This document shows, in pieces, positions 9,392 through 17,930 of a DNA stretch of 64,000 nucleotides (positions are counted from its first letter, which is position 1; each line of letters begins with the position of its first letter). Made by a program: the position numbers and the translations under genes. The notes below the pieces were generated by a model, which searched no databases, was not told where the DNA came from, and saw only the letters and a list, made by a program, of their open reading frames with translations. The DNA is taken from contig NZ_JBJHZY010000005.1 in the NCBI RefSeq assembly GCF_045310525.1, positions 119,700 through 183,699 on the forward strand. The letters are read 5' to 3'. The DNA is from Clostridium_AT radicumherbarum (GTDB taxonomy: Bacteria; Bacillota; Clostridia; Clostridiales; Clostridiaceae).

Positions 9392-9754
9392 ATTATCCCC
9401 CTAAAATTTATTCACAACTTGCAATTTCTGAATTTAAAAAATCAGATTCTATAAAAGCTTAAAATGATTTTGCAAATTCATATGCATTTGTGATATACAT
9501 TTTATTTTATGCTTTAAGTTACTAAATTTTGACTTAATTTTTAAAAATATTATATATAAACTTGTTTAATAACTGGTTCTTTACTAGCATTATTCTTATT
9601 TATTTTTTTTAATAAATTATGCGGCTTATTGTTAAAAAGTAGTTGAAATTTAGTATAGATAAACTTGCTATTGCAAAAAATACCCTAGAATATTTCGTTA
9701 ATAAAAAATTTAAATTTGTAATCGTTTATCCATAAGAATTTAAAAAAAGGGTTA
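9392..9754. other. Divergent intergenic region, protease / MarR operon
   Basis: AT-rich spacer between the two divergent start sites. No further gene, RNA family or clear promoter was recognised for the protease side. A lone TTATTCACA (DnaA-box-like) near 9409 is consistent with chance at this base composition. Confidence 0.4.
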
Positions 9755-9835
9755 TTGACATAATGTATAGTACTGAGTAAAATATATTTTGTATCCGAAA
9801 TATTTTTATGCAAATAATTTTAAATCGAAACATTT
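9755..9835 (+). promoter_or_regulatory. Promoter of the MarR/ABC operon with CGAAAYATTT direct repeats
   Basis: TTGACA (9755-9760), 17-base spacer and TAAAAT (9778-9783) form a near-consensus sigma-A promoter. Downstream, CGAAATATTT (9796) and CGAAACATTT (9826) are direct repeats exactly 30 bases apart in the transcribed leader. They are candidate operator half-sites for the MarR protein, although MarR sites are usually palindromic, so this assignment is tentative. Confidence 0.6.
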
Positions 9836-9852
9836 AAAGAAGGTGATAAAAT

Positions 9853-10299
9853 TTGGACACAGAAGAAGTAAATGAAGGTGTTAGAGTAATAAAAGTAATA
9901 AAAAAAGTGATGCATGTTTTTAAGCAGAAGATGGGCGGTTGCTTTAAGGAAATGAACTTAACAGGTACTCAAGGAATGCTTATAGGGACTTTGACCCACC
10001 ACGGAAAGATGAAAGTCAGCGATTTAAGCGAAACTCTTGGATTATCTAACAGTACTGTATCAGGAATACTGGATAGGCTTGAAAACCAAAGCTTAGTTGA
10101 AAGAATCAGAAGTAAAGAAGATAGAAGAGTAGTTTACGTTGATGTCACTACTAAATGTAGAAAAACCTTTAAAGATCAACATGCGGAAATTAATACGATG
10201 TTTCAGAACATGATTAATAAAGCCACTCCTGAGGAACTTAATGTAATATTTAAAGGTCTAGATACACTAGAAAAAGTTATTGAACGAGAAGAAGAATAA
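9853..10299 (+). CDS. MarR-family transcriptional regulator
   Basis: Dimeric winged-helix repressor, 148 residues. The central HTH-wing (about 55-105) contains LSETLGLSNSTVSGILDRLE followed by the MarR wing signature SKEDRRVVYV; the flanking helices form the dimer interface. TTG start chosen because AAGGTGAT lies seven bases upstream and the frame opens there. It is the first gene of a three-gene operon, 21 bases before a heterodimeric ABC exporter. Local control of drug efflux, with release by an aromatic ligand, is the standard arrangement and is inferred here. Confidence 0.92.
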   Translation: MDTEEVNEGVRVIKVIKKVMHVFKQKMGGCFKEMNLTGTQGMLIGTLTHHGKMKVSDLSETLGLSNSTVSGILDRLENQSLVERIRSKEDRRVVYVDVTTKCRKTFKDQHAEINTMFQNMINKATPEELNVIFKGLDTLEKVIEREEE

Positions 10300-10320
10300 G
10301 AATATGCCAGGAGGAAAGTA

Positions 10321-12543
10321 ATGACTAAAATATTAAAATATTTAAAACCATTTATTGGTCTCATTCTTGCCGCAATAGTACTGTTATTTGTTCAGGCTAT
10401 GTGTGATCTTTCACTGCCAGATTATATGTCTAATATAGTTAATATAGGCATACAACAGGGCGGTATAGAAAATGCGGTACCAGAAGCAATTAGAGCAAGC
10501 GAGATGAATAAGCTAGAAATATTTATGAATTCAGATGATAAGTCTGAAATTTTAAGCAATTATACTTTGGTTAATAAATCTAGTACAGATTATGATAAGT
10601 ATGTTAAAAAGTATCCTGTTCTAGCAAATGAAGATATTTATGTTCTTAATAAGGTTAATCAATCAGAAATTGATAAAATGAACCCAATAATCGGAAAAGC
10701 TATTCTAACTGTTTCAGGAATAGACAAAATGAAGGCTGATGCCAAGGGCGGGGAAATTAATTTTAATGGAACTAAGCTTCCTGCAAATACTGATTTATTT
10801 GCATTATTTTCAAAGCTTCCTGAAAGTCAAAAGTCAAAAATAACCGATGATATGGATAAGAAGTTTACTGCCTTAGGTGACAAAATGATTATTCAAGGTG
10901 CTGCCAATGGGCTTAAGGATGAATATAAGGCTTTAGGAATGAATACAGATAAAATCCAAAGCAATTATGTAATTAAAACAGGCGCTTACATGCTTGGTTT
11001 ATCATTACTAAGTGCACTTGCTGTTATAATAGTAGGCTTTCTTGCATCAAGAACTGCTGCAGGATTATCAAGGAACTTACGTAAAGCCGTATTTAGTAAT
11101 GTTGAAAGATTTTCAAATACAGAGTTTGATAAGTTCTCAACAGCTTCACTTATAACTAGAACTACAAATGATATTACTCAGATTCAGACACTTATTGTTA
11201 TGGGTATTAGAATGTTAATTTATGCACCAATCATAGGTGTAGGAGGCGTTTTAAAGGCTTTAAATAAGAGCCAATCCATGTCCTGGATAATAGCTTTAGC
11301 AGTTGTAGTACTTTTAGGTCTAATATTAAGTGTATTTACAGCAGCTCTTCCAAAATTCAAGGCTATTCAAAAGCTTGTTGATAGATTAAATCTAGTTACT
11401 CGTGAGAGTCTTTCTGGAATGATGGTTATTAGGGCCTTTAACACAGAGAGTTTCGAAGAAGGTAGATTTGATAAGGCTAATAAGGATCTTACAAGCACAA
11501 ATTTATTTGTAAACAGAATAATGGTAGTAATGTTCCCTGCCATGATGCTTATAATGAACGGAGTTACCCTTCTTATTGTATGGGTAGGCGCACATCAAAT
11601 TGCAAACTCCAGCATGCAGGTTGGTGATATGATGGCATTTATGCAGTATGCTATGCAGATTCTATTTGCCTTCTTAATGATGTCCTTTATGTTCATTATG
11701 ATTCCAAGAGCATCTGTTTCAGGTCAAAGAATTGCAGAGGTTATAGAAACAAAGCCTTCAATTCTAGATCCAATTAAACCTGTTAAGTTTGAGAAATCAG
11801 AAGGCGTTGTGGAATTTAACAATGTATCCTTCAGATATCCTGGTGCCGAGGAAGATGTAATTAAGAATATAAGCTTCAAGACTAAATCAGGTGAAACTAC
11901 TGCCTTTATAGGTTCTACAGGCTCAGGTAAAACTACACTTATTAATCTAATTCCACGTTTCTATGATGTAACTGATGGAGAAATCCTTATTGATGGAGTA
12001 GATATAAGAACAGTTACTCAACACGACCTAAGAGATAAAATTGGCTATGTACCTCAAAAGGGTTCATTGTTTAGCGGAACCATTGAGTCCAACTTAAAAT
12101 ATGCAGATGAAAATGCATCAGAAGAAGATATTAAAAAAGCTGCTGAAATTGCACAAGCTATGGAATTTATTGATGAGAAGCCAGAAGGCTTTAATAGTGA
12201 AATTTCACAAGGCGGATCAAATGTATCAGGTGGTCAAAAGCAGAGATTATCAATAGCTCGTGCTCTTGTAAAGAAACCAAGTATTTATATATTTGATGAC
12301 AGTTTCTCAGCACTTGACTTTAAAACTGATGCTAAGCTAAGAAAGGCACTTAAAGCTGAAACTGGCTCAAGTACAGTTCTCATTGTAGGGCAACGTATAT
12401 CAACCATTAAGAATGCTGAGCAGATAATAGTACTTGATGAAGGTAAAATAGTTGGAATAGGTACTCATAATGAACTTATGAAAACATGTGAAACTTATCA
12501 GGAAATTGCTTTATCACAGCTTTCAAAGGAGGAATTGGCATGA
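10321..12543 (+). CDS. Heterodimeric ABC multidrug exporter subunit with degenerate nucleotide site and inserted loop
   Basis: Half-transporter, 740 residues: one N-terminal span, then an unusually long hydrophilic insertion of about 170 residues (about 45-215) before the remaining transmembrane helices (about 220-470), then the nucleotide-binding domain (about 495-735). Walker A GSTGSGKTT and signature VSGGQKQR are intact, but the residue after Walker B is Asp (FDDSFSALD, normally Glu) and the switch His is Gln (VGQRIST). These changes mark the non-catalytic composite site of BmrC/TM287-type heterodimers. The next gene overlaps by four bases and supplies the catalytic Glu and His. The inserted loop is a feature of a subset of clostridial exporters, with unknown role. 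Confidence 0.9.
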   Translation: MTKILKYLKPFIGLILAAIVLLFVQAMCDLSLPDYMSNIVNIGIQQGGIENAVPEAIRASEMNKLEIFMNSDDKSEILSNYTLVNKSSTDYDKYVKKYPVLANEDIYVLNKVNQSEIDKMNPIIGKAILTVSGIDKMKADAKGGEINFNGTKLPANTDLFALFSKLPESQKSKITDDMDKKFTALGDKMIIQGAANGLKDEYKALGMNTDKIQSNYVIKTGAYMLGLSLLSALAVIIVGFLASRTAAGLSRNLRKAVFSNVERFSNTEFDKFSTASLITRTTNDITQIQTLIVMGIRMLIYAPIIGVGGVLKALNKSQSMSWIIALAVVVLLGLILSVFTAALPKFKAIQKLVDRLNLVTRESLSGMMVIRAFNTESFEEGRFDKANKDLTSTNLFVNRIMVVMFPAMMLIMNGVTLLIVWVGAHQIANSSMQVGDMMAFMQYAMQILFAFLMMSFMFIMIPRASVSGQRIAEVIETKPSILDPIKPVKFEKSEGVVEFNNVSFRYPGAEEDVIKNISFKTKSGETTAFIGSTGSGKTTLINLIPRFYDVTDGEILIDGVDIRTVTQHDLRDKIGYVPQKGSLFSGTIESNLKYADENASEEDIKKAAEIAQAMEFIDEKPEGFNSEISQGGSNVSGGQKQRLSIARALVKKPSIYIFDDSFSALDFKTDAKLRKALKAETGSSTVLIVGQRISTIKNAEQIIVLDEGKIVGIGTHNELMKTCETYQEIALSQLSKEELA

Positions 12544-14411
12544 GTGAGAATAACAAATCGAAAATAAATGGACCTCAAGGAAGACATGGAGGTCGTCCTG
12601 GCGGTGGCCCAATGGCTATGATGAAGGGTGAAAAGGCAAGAGATTTTAAGGGTACTATGAAAAAACTTATTGAGTACCTAAGCGTTTATAAATTTTCTAT
12701 GTTTATAGTGCTTATATTTGCTATAGGCAGTGCTGTTTTCTCCATAGTAGGCCCAAAAATTCTAGGTAAGGCAACTACTAAATTGTTTGAAGGTGTTATT
12801 GCTAAAATATCTGGAACTGGTGAAATAGATTTTACCTATATCCAGAATATAATGCTATTACTTATAGCCTTTTATGTAATAAGCTCATTATTCAGTTATA
12901 TTCAAGGTTGGATTATGTCAAGCGTATCTATGAAAGTAAGCTATGGTTTTAGAAAGGATATTTCAGAAAAAATAAATCGTATGCCTCTTAAGTATTTTGA
13001 CGGTACCAATCACGGAGAAGTATTGTCCCGTGTTACTAACGATGTAGATACCTTAAGCCAGACCCTTAACCAAAGCTTAGGTCAAATTATTACTTCTGTT
13101 ACAACTGTAATAGGTGTTTTAGTCATGATGCTGAGTATTAGCTGGATAATGACACTAGTGGCAGTTGCAATACTACCTTTATCCTTTATGCTAATTATGT
13201 TTATTGTTAATAAGTCTCAAAAGTATTTTAAAGAGCAGCAGGATTTCTTAGGAAATTTAAACGGTCATGTTGAAGAGATGTATGGTGGCCATATAGTAAT
13301 GAAAGCCTTCAATGGTGAAGAAAAGAGTATCGAAGAATTTGATAAAGGCAATAACAAACTCTATGGTGTTGCTTGGAAATCTCAATTCCTTACAAGTATA
13401 ATGATGCCTCTTATGGGCTTTGTAGGCAATCTAGGTTATGTTGCAGTATGTATATTAGGAGGCTGGCTTGCTGTAAAGAAATCTATTGAAGTTGGTGATA
13501 TTCAAGCCTTCATTCAATATGTTCGTTCCTTTACACAGCCAATTTCACAAATTGCAAATATATCTAATATTCTTCAACAAACAGCAGCTTCAGCTGAACG
13601 TGTATTTGAATTCTTAGCTGAAGAAGAAGAAGTTCCAGAAACCTCAACTCCTGTTAAATTAGATCATGTAAATGGCAGTGTTGAGTTTAAGGATGTTCAT
13701 TTCGGATATAACCCAGATAAGATCATAATTAATGATTTTTCTGCTACAATTAAGCCAGGCCAAAGGGTTGCTATTGTTGGACCTACAGGTGCAGGAAAAA
13801 CCACTATGGTTAAGCTCTTAATGCGTTTCTACGATGTTAACAGTGGTTCAATAATGGTAGATGGTCACGATATAAGAGACTTTTCACGTAATGATTTACG
13901 TTCCATGTTTGGTATGGTGCTTCAAGACACATGGCTTTACAACGGAAGCATAATGGAAAACATAAGATATGGTAGACTTAATGCTACAGATGATGAAGTA
14001 AAACAAGCCGCTAGGGCAGCACATGTAGATGGCTTTGTTCATACCTTGCCAGATGGCTATAACATGGTTTTAAATGAAGAGGCTTCAAATGTATCTCAGG
14101 GACAAAAACAGCTTCTTACCATAGCAAGAGCAATTTTAGCTGATCCAAAGATATTAATACTTGACGAAGCTACTAGTTCAGTTGATACTCGTACAGAAGT
14201 ACAAATTCAAAAGGCTATGAATAACCTTATGAAAGATAGAACCAGCTTTATTATAGCTCATCGTCTTTCAACAATCCGCGATGCAGATTTAATCCTTGTA
14301 ATGGATCACGGTGACATTGTTGAGCAAGGTACTCATGAAGAGCTCTTAGCAAAGAATGGTTTCTATGCTAACCTGTACAACAGTCAGTTTGAAGGCAGTA
14401 TTGCTAGCTAA
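12540..14411 (+). CDS. Heterodimeric ABC multidrug exporter, catalytic partner subunit
   Basis: Half-transporter, 623 residues. A short Gly/Arg-rich N-terminus (GRHGGRPGGGP) precedes six spans (about 50-335) and an ATPase domain (about 375-615). Walker A GPTGAGKTT, Walker B ILILDEATSSVD with catalytic Glu, and switch His in IAHRLST are present, while the signature is degenerate (VSQGQKQ instead of LSGGQ). It therefore completes a functional ATP site only together with the intact signature of the preceding protein, as in BmrCD and TM287/288. Its ATG overlaps the stop of the partner, so expression is coupled. Last gene of the MarR operon; a terminator follows. Confidence 0.92.
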   Translation: MSENNKSKINGPQGRHGGRPGGGPMAMMKGEKARDFKGTMKKLIEYLSVYKFSMFIVLIFAIGSAVFSIVGPKILGKATTKLFEGVIAKISGTGEIDFTYIQNIMLLLIAFYVISSLFSYIQGWIMSSVSMKVSYGFRKDISEKINRMPLKYFDGTNHGEVLSRVTNDVDTLSQTLNQSLGQIITSVTTVIGVLVMMLSISWIMTLVAVAILPLSFMLIMFIVNKSQKYFKEQQDFLGNLNGHVEEMYGGHIVMKAFNGEEKSIEEFDKGNNKLYGVAWKSQFLTSIMMPLMGFVGNLGYVAVCILGGWLAVKKSIEVGDIQAFIQYVRSFTQPISQIANISNILQQTAASAERVFEFLAEEEEVPETSTPVKLDHVNGSVEFKDVHFGYNPDKIIINDFSATIKPGQRVAIVGPTGAGKTTMVKLLMRFYDVNSGSIMVDGHDIRDFSRNDLRSMFGMVLQDTWLYNGSIMENIRYGRLNATDDEVKQAARAAHVDGFVHTLPDGYNMVLNEEASNVSQGQKQLLTIARAILADPKILILDEATSSVDTRTEVQIQKAMNNLMKDRTSFIIAHRLSTIRDADLILVMDHGDIVEQGTHEELLAKNGFYANLYNSQFEGSIAS

Positions 14412-14472
14412 TAGTGTAGCAAAGTGGCAGGAGGCAATATCCTCAATTTAGTATTCAAATAATTTCTAATTA

Positions 14473-14512
14473 AATGGCTCAGATAGTTATTATCTGGGCC
14501 ATTACTATTTTC
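14473..14512 (+). terminator. Terminator of the MarR/ABC operon
   Basis: Stem AATGGCTCAGATA / TATCTGGGCCATT with a five-base loop, then ACTATTTTCT. The GC-containing long stem and weakly T-rich tail fit an intrinsic terminator. Confidence 0.65.
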
Positions 14513-14683
14513 TATGCTTAAAGACAGAACTTTTATTAAAAGAAAAAGAATAAATATTTCAACAATTTAATGAAAAATAATGTATAATAATGTTGTTTGA
14601 TAATTTAAAATTGTAGAAAAACGGACTAAATTTGTGGTACCTTGGGGAAAAATTATGTTCTTAATAGAGGAGTTAGACTTAAA

Positions 14684-15646
14684 ATGAAATATATAGAGAA
14701 TAAAGATAAGGATGTTTACTTCAATCTTGCTCTTGAAGAATATGTGTTTAATAACTTTAAAGAAGATAGTTATTTACTTCTTTGGAGAAATGAGAACAGT
14801 ATAGTTTTAGGAAAACATCAGAATATCTATGAGGAGATCAACACACTGACAGCTGAAAAAATGGGTGTACGGGTGGCAAGAAGGAATACCGGAGGCGGCA
14901 CGGTTTTTCATGATACTGGGAACTTAAATTACTCCTTCATAACTCATCATGGAAAAGATCCATCTATAGAATATGATAAGTTTTTAAATCCAGTTATTTC
15001 AGCTTTAAGGTCACTTGGAATTCCAGCTGAAAAAAGAAGAGATTGCGATATTGCCATAGAAGAAAAAAAGATATCAGGAAGTGCTGAGGCTATAAAAGGT
15101 GGTAGGATACTTCATCATGGGACCTTGCTTTTTAACAGCGATTTATCTAGACTTAATGAAATCTTAAAGCCCTCAGAGGGAAAAATAATTTCAAAAGCTG
15201 TTAAATCAGTAAAGAGTCCAGTTACAAATATCAAGTCCTTTATGAAGGATAAGAACATGACTATAGAGGAATTTGAAGAACTTTTACTTAAGGCTTTATT
15301 TCCAAAGGGCATTGAGAGGATTAATCTAACAGATGAGGAACTTGTGGAAATAAGAGAACTTGCAGAAAGTAAATATGTACTTTGGGCTTGGAATTACGGG
15401 AATTCGCCTAAGTTTATCTATGAGAAAGAGTCAAGGCTTTTAGATATGGACATCTATGTAAAATTAAAGGTAGATAAGGGAATTATCCTATCCTCAGAAA
15501 TTACAGTAAACAAAATATCTAATACTGATATTATGGAGGCTCTGCAGGGTGCTTGCTATAATTATCAGGTGCTATTAAAGAGATTTAAGGCTATTAAAAG
15601 CATTGAAAATATTAATAAAGAGGAATTAGCACTATGCTTTTTCTAA
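14684..15646 (+). CDS. lplA: Lipoate-protein ligase A, first paralog
   Basis: Activates lipoate (or octanoate) with ATP and attaches it to a lysine of a lipoyl domain. 320 residues. Seen: RRNTGGGTVFHD substrate-binding loop, catalytic Lys region EEKKISGSAEA, then HHGTLLFNSDL, all in the order of E. coli LplA; a C-terminal accessory domain (about 235-320) is included. Start chosen at ATG beginning MKYIENKDKD: it aligns with the second paralog's start and has GAGGAG upstream; a TTG 14 codons earlier is possible but has no clear ribosome site. First gene of a lipoyl cluster; the lipoyl-domain gene follows after 18 bases. Confidence 0.88.
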   Translation: MKYIENKDKDVYFNLALEEYVFNNFKEDSYLLLWRNENSIVLGKHQNIYEEINTLTAEKMGVRVARRNTGGGTVFHDTGNLNYSFITHHGKDPSIEYDKFLNPVISALRSLGIPAEKRRDCDIAIEEKKISGSAEAIKGGRILHHGTLLFNSDLSRLNEILKPSEGKIISKAVKSVKSPVTNIKSFMKDKNMTIEEFEELLLKALFPKGIERINLTDEELVEIRELAESKYVLWAWNYGNSPKFIYEKESRLLDMDIYVKLKVDKGIILSSEITVNKISNTDIMEALQGACYNYQVLLKRFKAIKSIENINKEELALCFF

Positions 15647-15664
15647 ATTTAGGAGGTATACATT

Positions 15665-15901
15665 ATGAAAAAGGAAATTAAAATGCCAAAGCTGAGTGAA
15701 AATATGGAAAAAGGAGTTCTTGCAGGCTGGAATATTAAGATAGGTGATAGAGTAAAAAAAGGTGACATAATTTTTGAAGTTGAAACAGATAAGGTTGTAA
15801 GCGAAATTGAATCCATGGAAGAAGGGATTTTAAAGGAGTCTTTCTTTGAAGAAGGTGATGAAGTAAAGGTAGGAGAAACAATTGCAGTAATTGAAGGCTA
15901 A
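15665..15901 (+). CDS. Free-standing lipoyl-domain protein (E2-like)
   Basis: Only 78 residues and entirely one biotinyl/lipoyl-attachment domain. The conserved turn reads VETDKVVSEIES with Lys43 as the modification site; KMPKLSENMEKG at the N-terminus and EEGDEVKVGETI at the end match the lipoyl domain of 2-oxoacid dehydrogenase E2 subunits rather than GcvH. There is no subunit-binding or acyltransferase domain, so this is a complete small carrier, not a truncated E2: it has its own ribosome site (GGAGGT) and a stop right after the fold. Flanked by two ligases and lipoyl synthase, it is the obvious substrate. The enzyme that uses the carried dithiolane is not in the window. Confidence 0.85.
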   Translation: MKKEIKMPKLSENMEKGVLAGWNIKIGDRVKKGDIIFEVETDKVVSEIESMEEGILKESFFEEGDEVKVGETIAVIEG

Positions 15902-15951
15902 AAGGCAAAAAGTTAGCTGTTAAATGTTTTGGACTAATAAGGGGGAAAACT

Positions 15952-16821
15952 ATGGATAAGAAGCCTAGCTGGCTTAAGGTGAATTATAACAAGGAAGCTG
16001 TGGAAGAGATAAGCAGCCTAATGGCAAATCTTAAATTAAATACAGTGTGTAAGGAAGCAAATTGCCCTAATCTAGGAGAGTGTTATAAAAATCGAACTGC
16101 AACCTTTATGATTTTAGGCAGTGTTTGTACAAGACATTGCAGATTTTGCAATGTGACAAAGGGCTTCACTCAGGCAGTAGACCCTATGGAGCCTAAGCAT
16201 CTTGCTGAAGCCGTGAAAGAGCTTAAGCTAAAGCATGTTGTTATTACAAGTGTAACAAGAGATGATCTCTCAGATGGCGGGGCTGAGCACTTTGCTGAAA
16301 CTATAAATGAGGTTAGAAAATTAAATCCTGATACAACTATTGAAGTACTTATTCCTGATCTTAAGGGAGAAGCTAAAAACCTTGATATTATAATAAAGGC
16401 AAATCCAGAGGTTATAAATCATAATATTGAGACGGTAAAATCCTTATATAGCAAGGTTCGCCCTGAGGCTAATTATGAAAGGTCTCTAAAGGTTATCAGT
16501 TATATAAAGAGCAAGGCACCTAGCATCTATACCAAAACCGGTATTATGGTTGGCCTTGGAGAAACAGATGAAGAAATCTATGAATTAATGGATGACAGTT
16601 TAAGGGCAGGCTGTGATATTTTCACAATTGGGCAGTATCTACAGCCCTCAAAGCATCATATTGAATTGAAGGAATATGTTACACCTGAAAAATTTGAAGA
16701 ATACAGGAAAATAGGAATTGAAAAAGGCTTTAAATATATCGCAAGCAGTCCTCTTGTAAGAAGCTCCTATAGGGCAGAAGAGGCATTAAATTATGAAGGA
16801 GATGGAAGATGCTCTATATAG
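15952..16821 (+). CDS. lipA: Lipoyl synthase (radical SAM)
   Basis: Inserts two sulfur atoms into an octanoyl chain already bound to a lipoyl domain, using two [4Fe-4S] clusters and SAM. 289 residues. Auxiliary-cluster cysteines in CKEANCPNLGEC (about 32-43), radical SAM cysteines in CTRHCRFC (about 58-65), and the C-terminal RSSY motif (SSPLVRSSYRAEEA) that ligates the auxiliary cluster are all present. ATG follows a GGGGGAAA ribosome site. The last 13 bases overlap the next lplA gene. Because no LipB/LipM gene is seen, one of the flanking ligases probably loads octanoate first. Confidence 0.96.
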   Translation: MDKKPSWLKVNYNKEAVEEISSLMANLKLNTVCKEANCPNLGECYKNRTATFMILGSVCTRHCRFCNVTKGFTQAVDPMEPKHLAEAVKELKLKHVVITSVTRDDLSDGGAEHFAETINEVRKLNPDTTIEVLIPDLKGEAKNLDIIIKANPEVINHNIETVKSLYSKVRPEANYERSLKVISYIKSKAPSIYTKTGIMVGLGETDEEIYELMDDSLRAGCDIFTIGQYLQPSKHHIELKEYVTPEKFEEYRKIGIEKGFKYIASSPLVRSSYRAEEALNYEGDGRCSI

Positions 16822-17789
16822 ATAACAATTCTACAAATCCATATTTTAATTTTGCATTAGAATATTACCTTATTTATGAAAAGCAGCTTCCAGAGGACAG
16901 TGTATTTATATTTTGGAGAACTGAACCTACGGTGATGCTTGGAAAATATCAGAATACTCTAGAGGAAATAAATGAAAGCTATGTAAGAGAACATGGGATA
17001 AATGTAGTAAGAAGAATAACTGGTGGTGGAACTATATACACAGATATGGGAGGCTGGCAGTTCAGCTTTATAACAAAGGGCTCTGCAAGTCAGATAGATT
17101 TTGAAAAGTATATTGAACCAATACTTAAGGCTTTAAATGACATAGATGTTCATGCTGAATTTAACAGCAGAAATGATCTTGTTATTGAAGGAAAGAAGTT
17201 CTCGGGAAATGCTCAGTGTATGAGTAATGGCTATACCCTCCATCACGGGTCTCTGCTTTTCAATACTGATTTCGAGCAAATGGTTAGGTGTATAACTGTA
17301 GATGATTATAAAATTATTTCTAAGGGAATTAAATCTGTTCGTGAGAGGGTAACAAATATTTCTGATCACTTAGCTGAGCCTATGGATGAATTAAGCTTCA
17401 AAAAGCTTATGGTGAAAAGTATTATGAATGGCTCAGAGAAGGAATATAAATTAACTAAAGAGGATTTAACTAGAATAGAGGAAATTGCTAGGGAAAAATT
17501 TGAAAGCTGGCAGTGGAATTATGGGGCCTCACCGAAGTTTAATATAACAAAAACAGGACGATTTAAAGGCGGAAAAATAGAATTTAAGCTGGATGTAAAT
17601 AAGGGAATTATTGAAAACTGCAACATCTATGGAGATTTCTTTGGCTTAATAGATATTTCTACCCTATGTAATGCCTTAATTGGCGTAAGCTATAATAAGG
17701 AAAGTATTGGTGAAACCTTATCAAAACTTGATTTGGATAACGCTTTTTATAATATCAGCTTCGAGGAATTACTTGATATAATCAGTTAG
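16809..17789 (+). CDS. lplA: Lipoate-protein ligase A, second paralog
   Basis: 326 residues, same family as the ligase at the head of the cluster but clearly diverged from it. Seen: RRITGGGTIYTD loop, catalytic Lys in EGKKFSGNAQ, HHGSLLFNTDF and an accessory C-terminal domain with a QWNYGASPKF stretch also found in the first paralog (WAWNYGNSPKF). The ATG lies inside the last codons of lipA with a GAAGGAG site, so the two are translationally coupled. Two ligases in one operon may divide octanoate and lipoate loading, or recognise different acceptor domains; this division is not visible in the sequence. Confidence 0.9.
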   Translation: MLYIDNNSTNPYFNFALEYYLIYEKQLPEDSVFIFWRTEPTVMLGKYQNTLEEINESYVREHGINVVRRITGGGTIYTDMGGWQFSFITKGSASQIDFEKYIEPILKALNDIDVHAEFNSRNDLVIEGKKFSGNAQCMSNGYTLHHGSLLFNTDFEQMVRCITVDDYKIISKGIKSVRERVTNISDHLAEPMDELSFKKLMVKSIMNGSEKEYKLTKEDLTRIEEIAREKFESWQWNYGASPKFNITKTGRFKGGKIEFKLDVNKGIIENCNIYGDFFGLIDISTLCNALIGVSYNKESIGETLSKLDLDNAFYNISFEELLDIIS

Positions 17790-17801
17790 TGTGGTATAGA
17801 T

Positions 17802-17837
17802 ATGTGGTATGAGAACGTTTCTTGTGCCACATTTTTT
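17802..17837 (+). terminator. Terminator of the lipoyl operon
   Basis: A 14-bp stem (ATGTGGTATGAGAA / TTCTTGTGCCACAT, with G-U pairs) and CGT loop, followed by six T residues. Strong intrinsic terminator for the plus strand. Confidence 0.85.
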
Positions 17838-17840
17838 ATT

Positions 17841-17870
17841 AAAATAAAAAGCAGAGGATGCCTCCCCTGC
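17841..17870 (-). terminator. Terminator of exonuclease III gene
   Basis: Minus-strand stem GCAGGGG / CCTCTGC with an AGGCAT loop and a TTTTTATTTT tail, 60 bases after the exonuclease stop and back to back with the lipoyl operon terminator. Confidence 0.75.
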
Positions 17871-17930
17871 TATCAATATCTTGTACTTGTTATTCACATT
17901 ATACACAATATATTGTTGATAACTTTTAGC

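Noticed and set aside
9530..9560. TTGACT...TATATA promoter in the protease/MarR spacer
   Set aside because: Nearly 300 bases from the next gene and AT-rich chance matches are common here.
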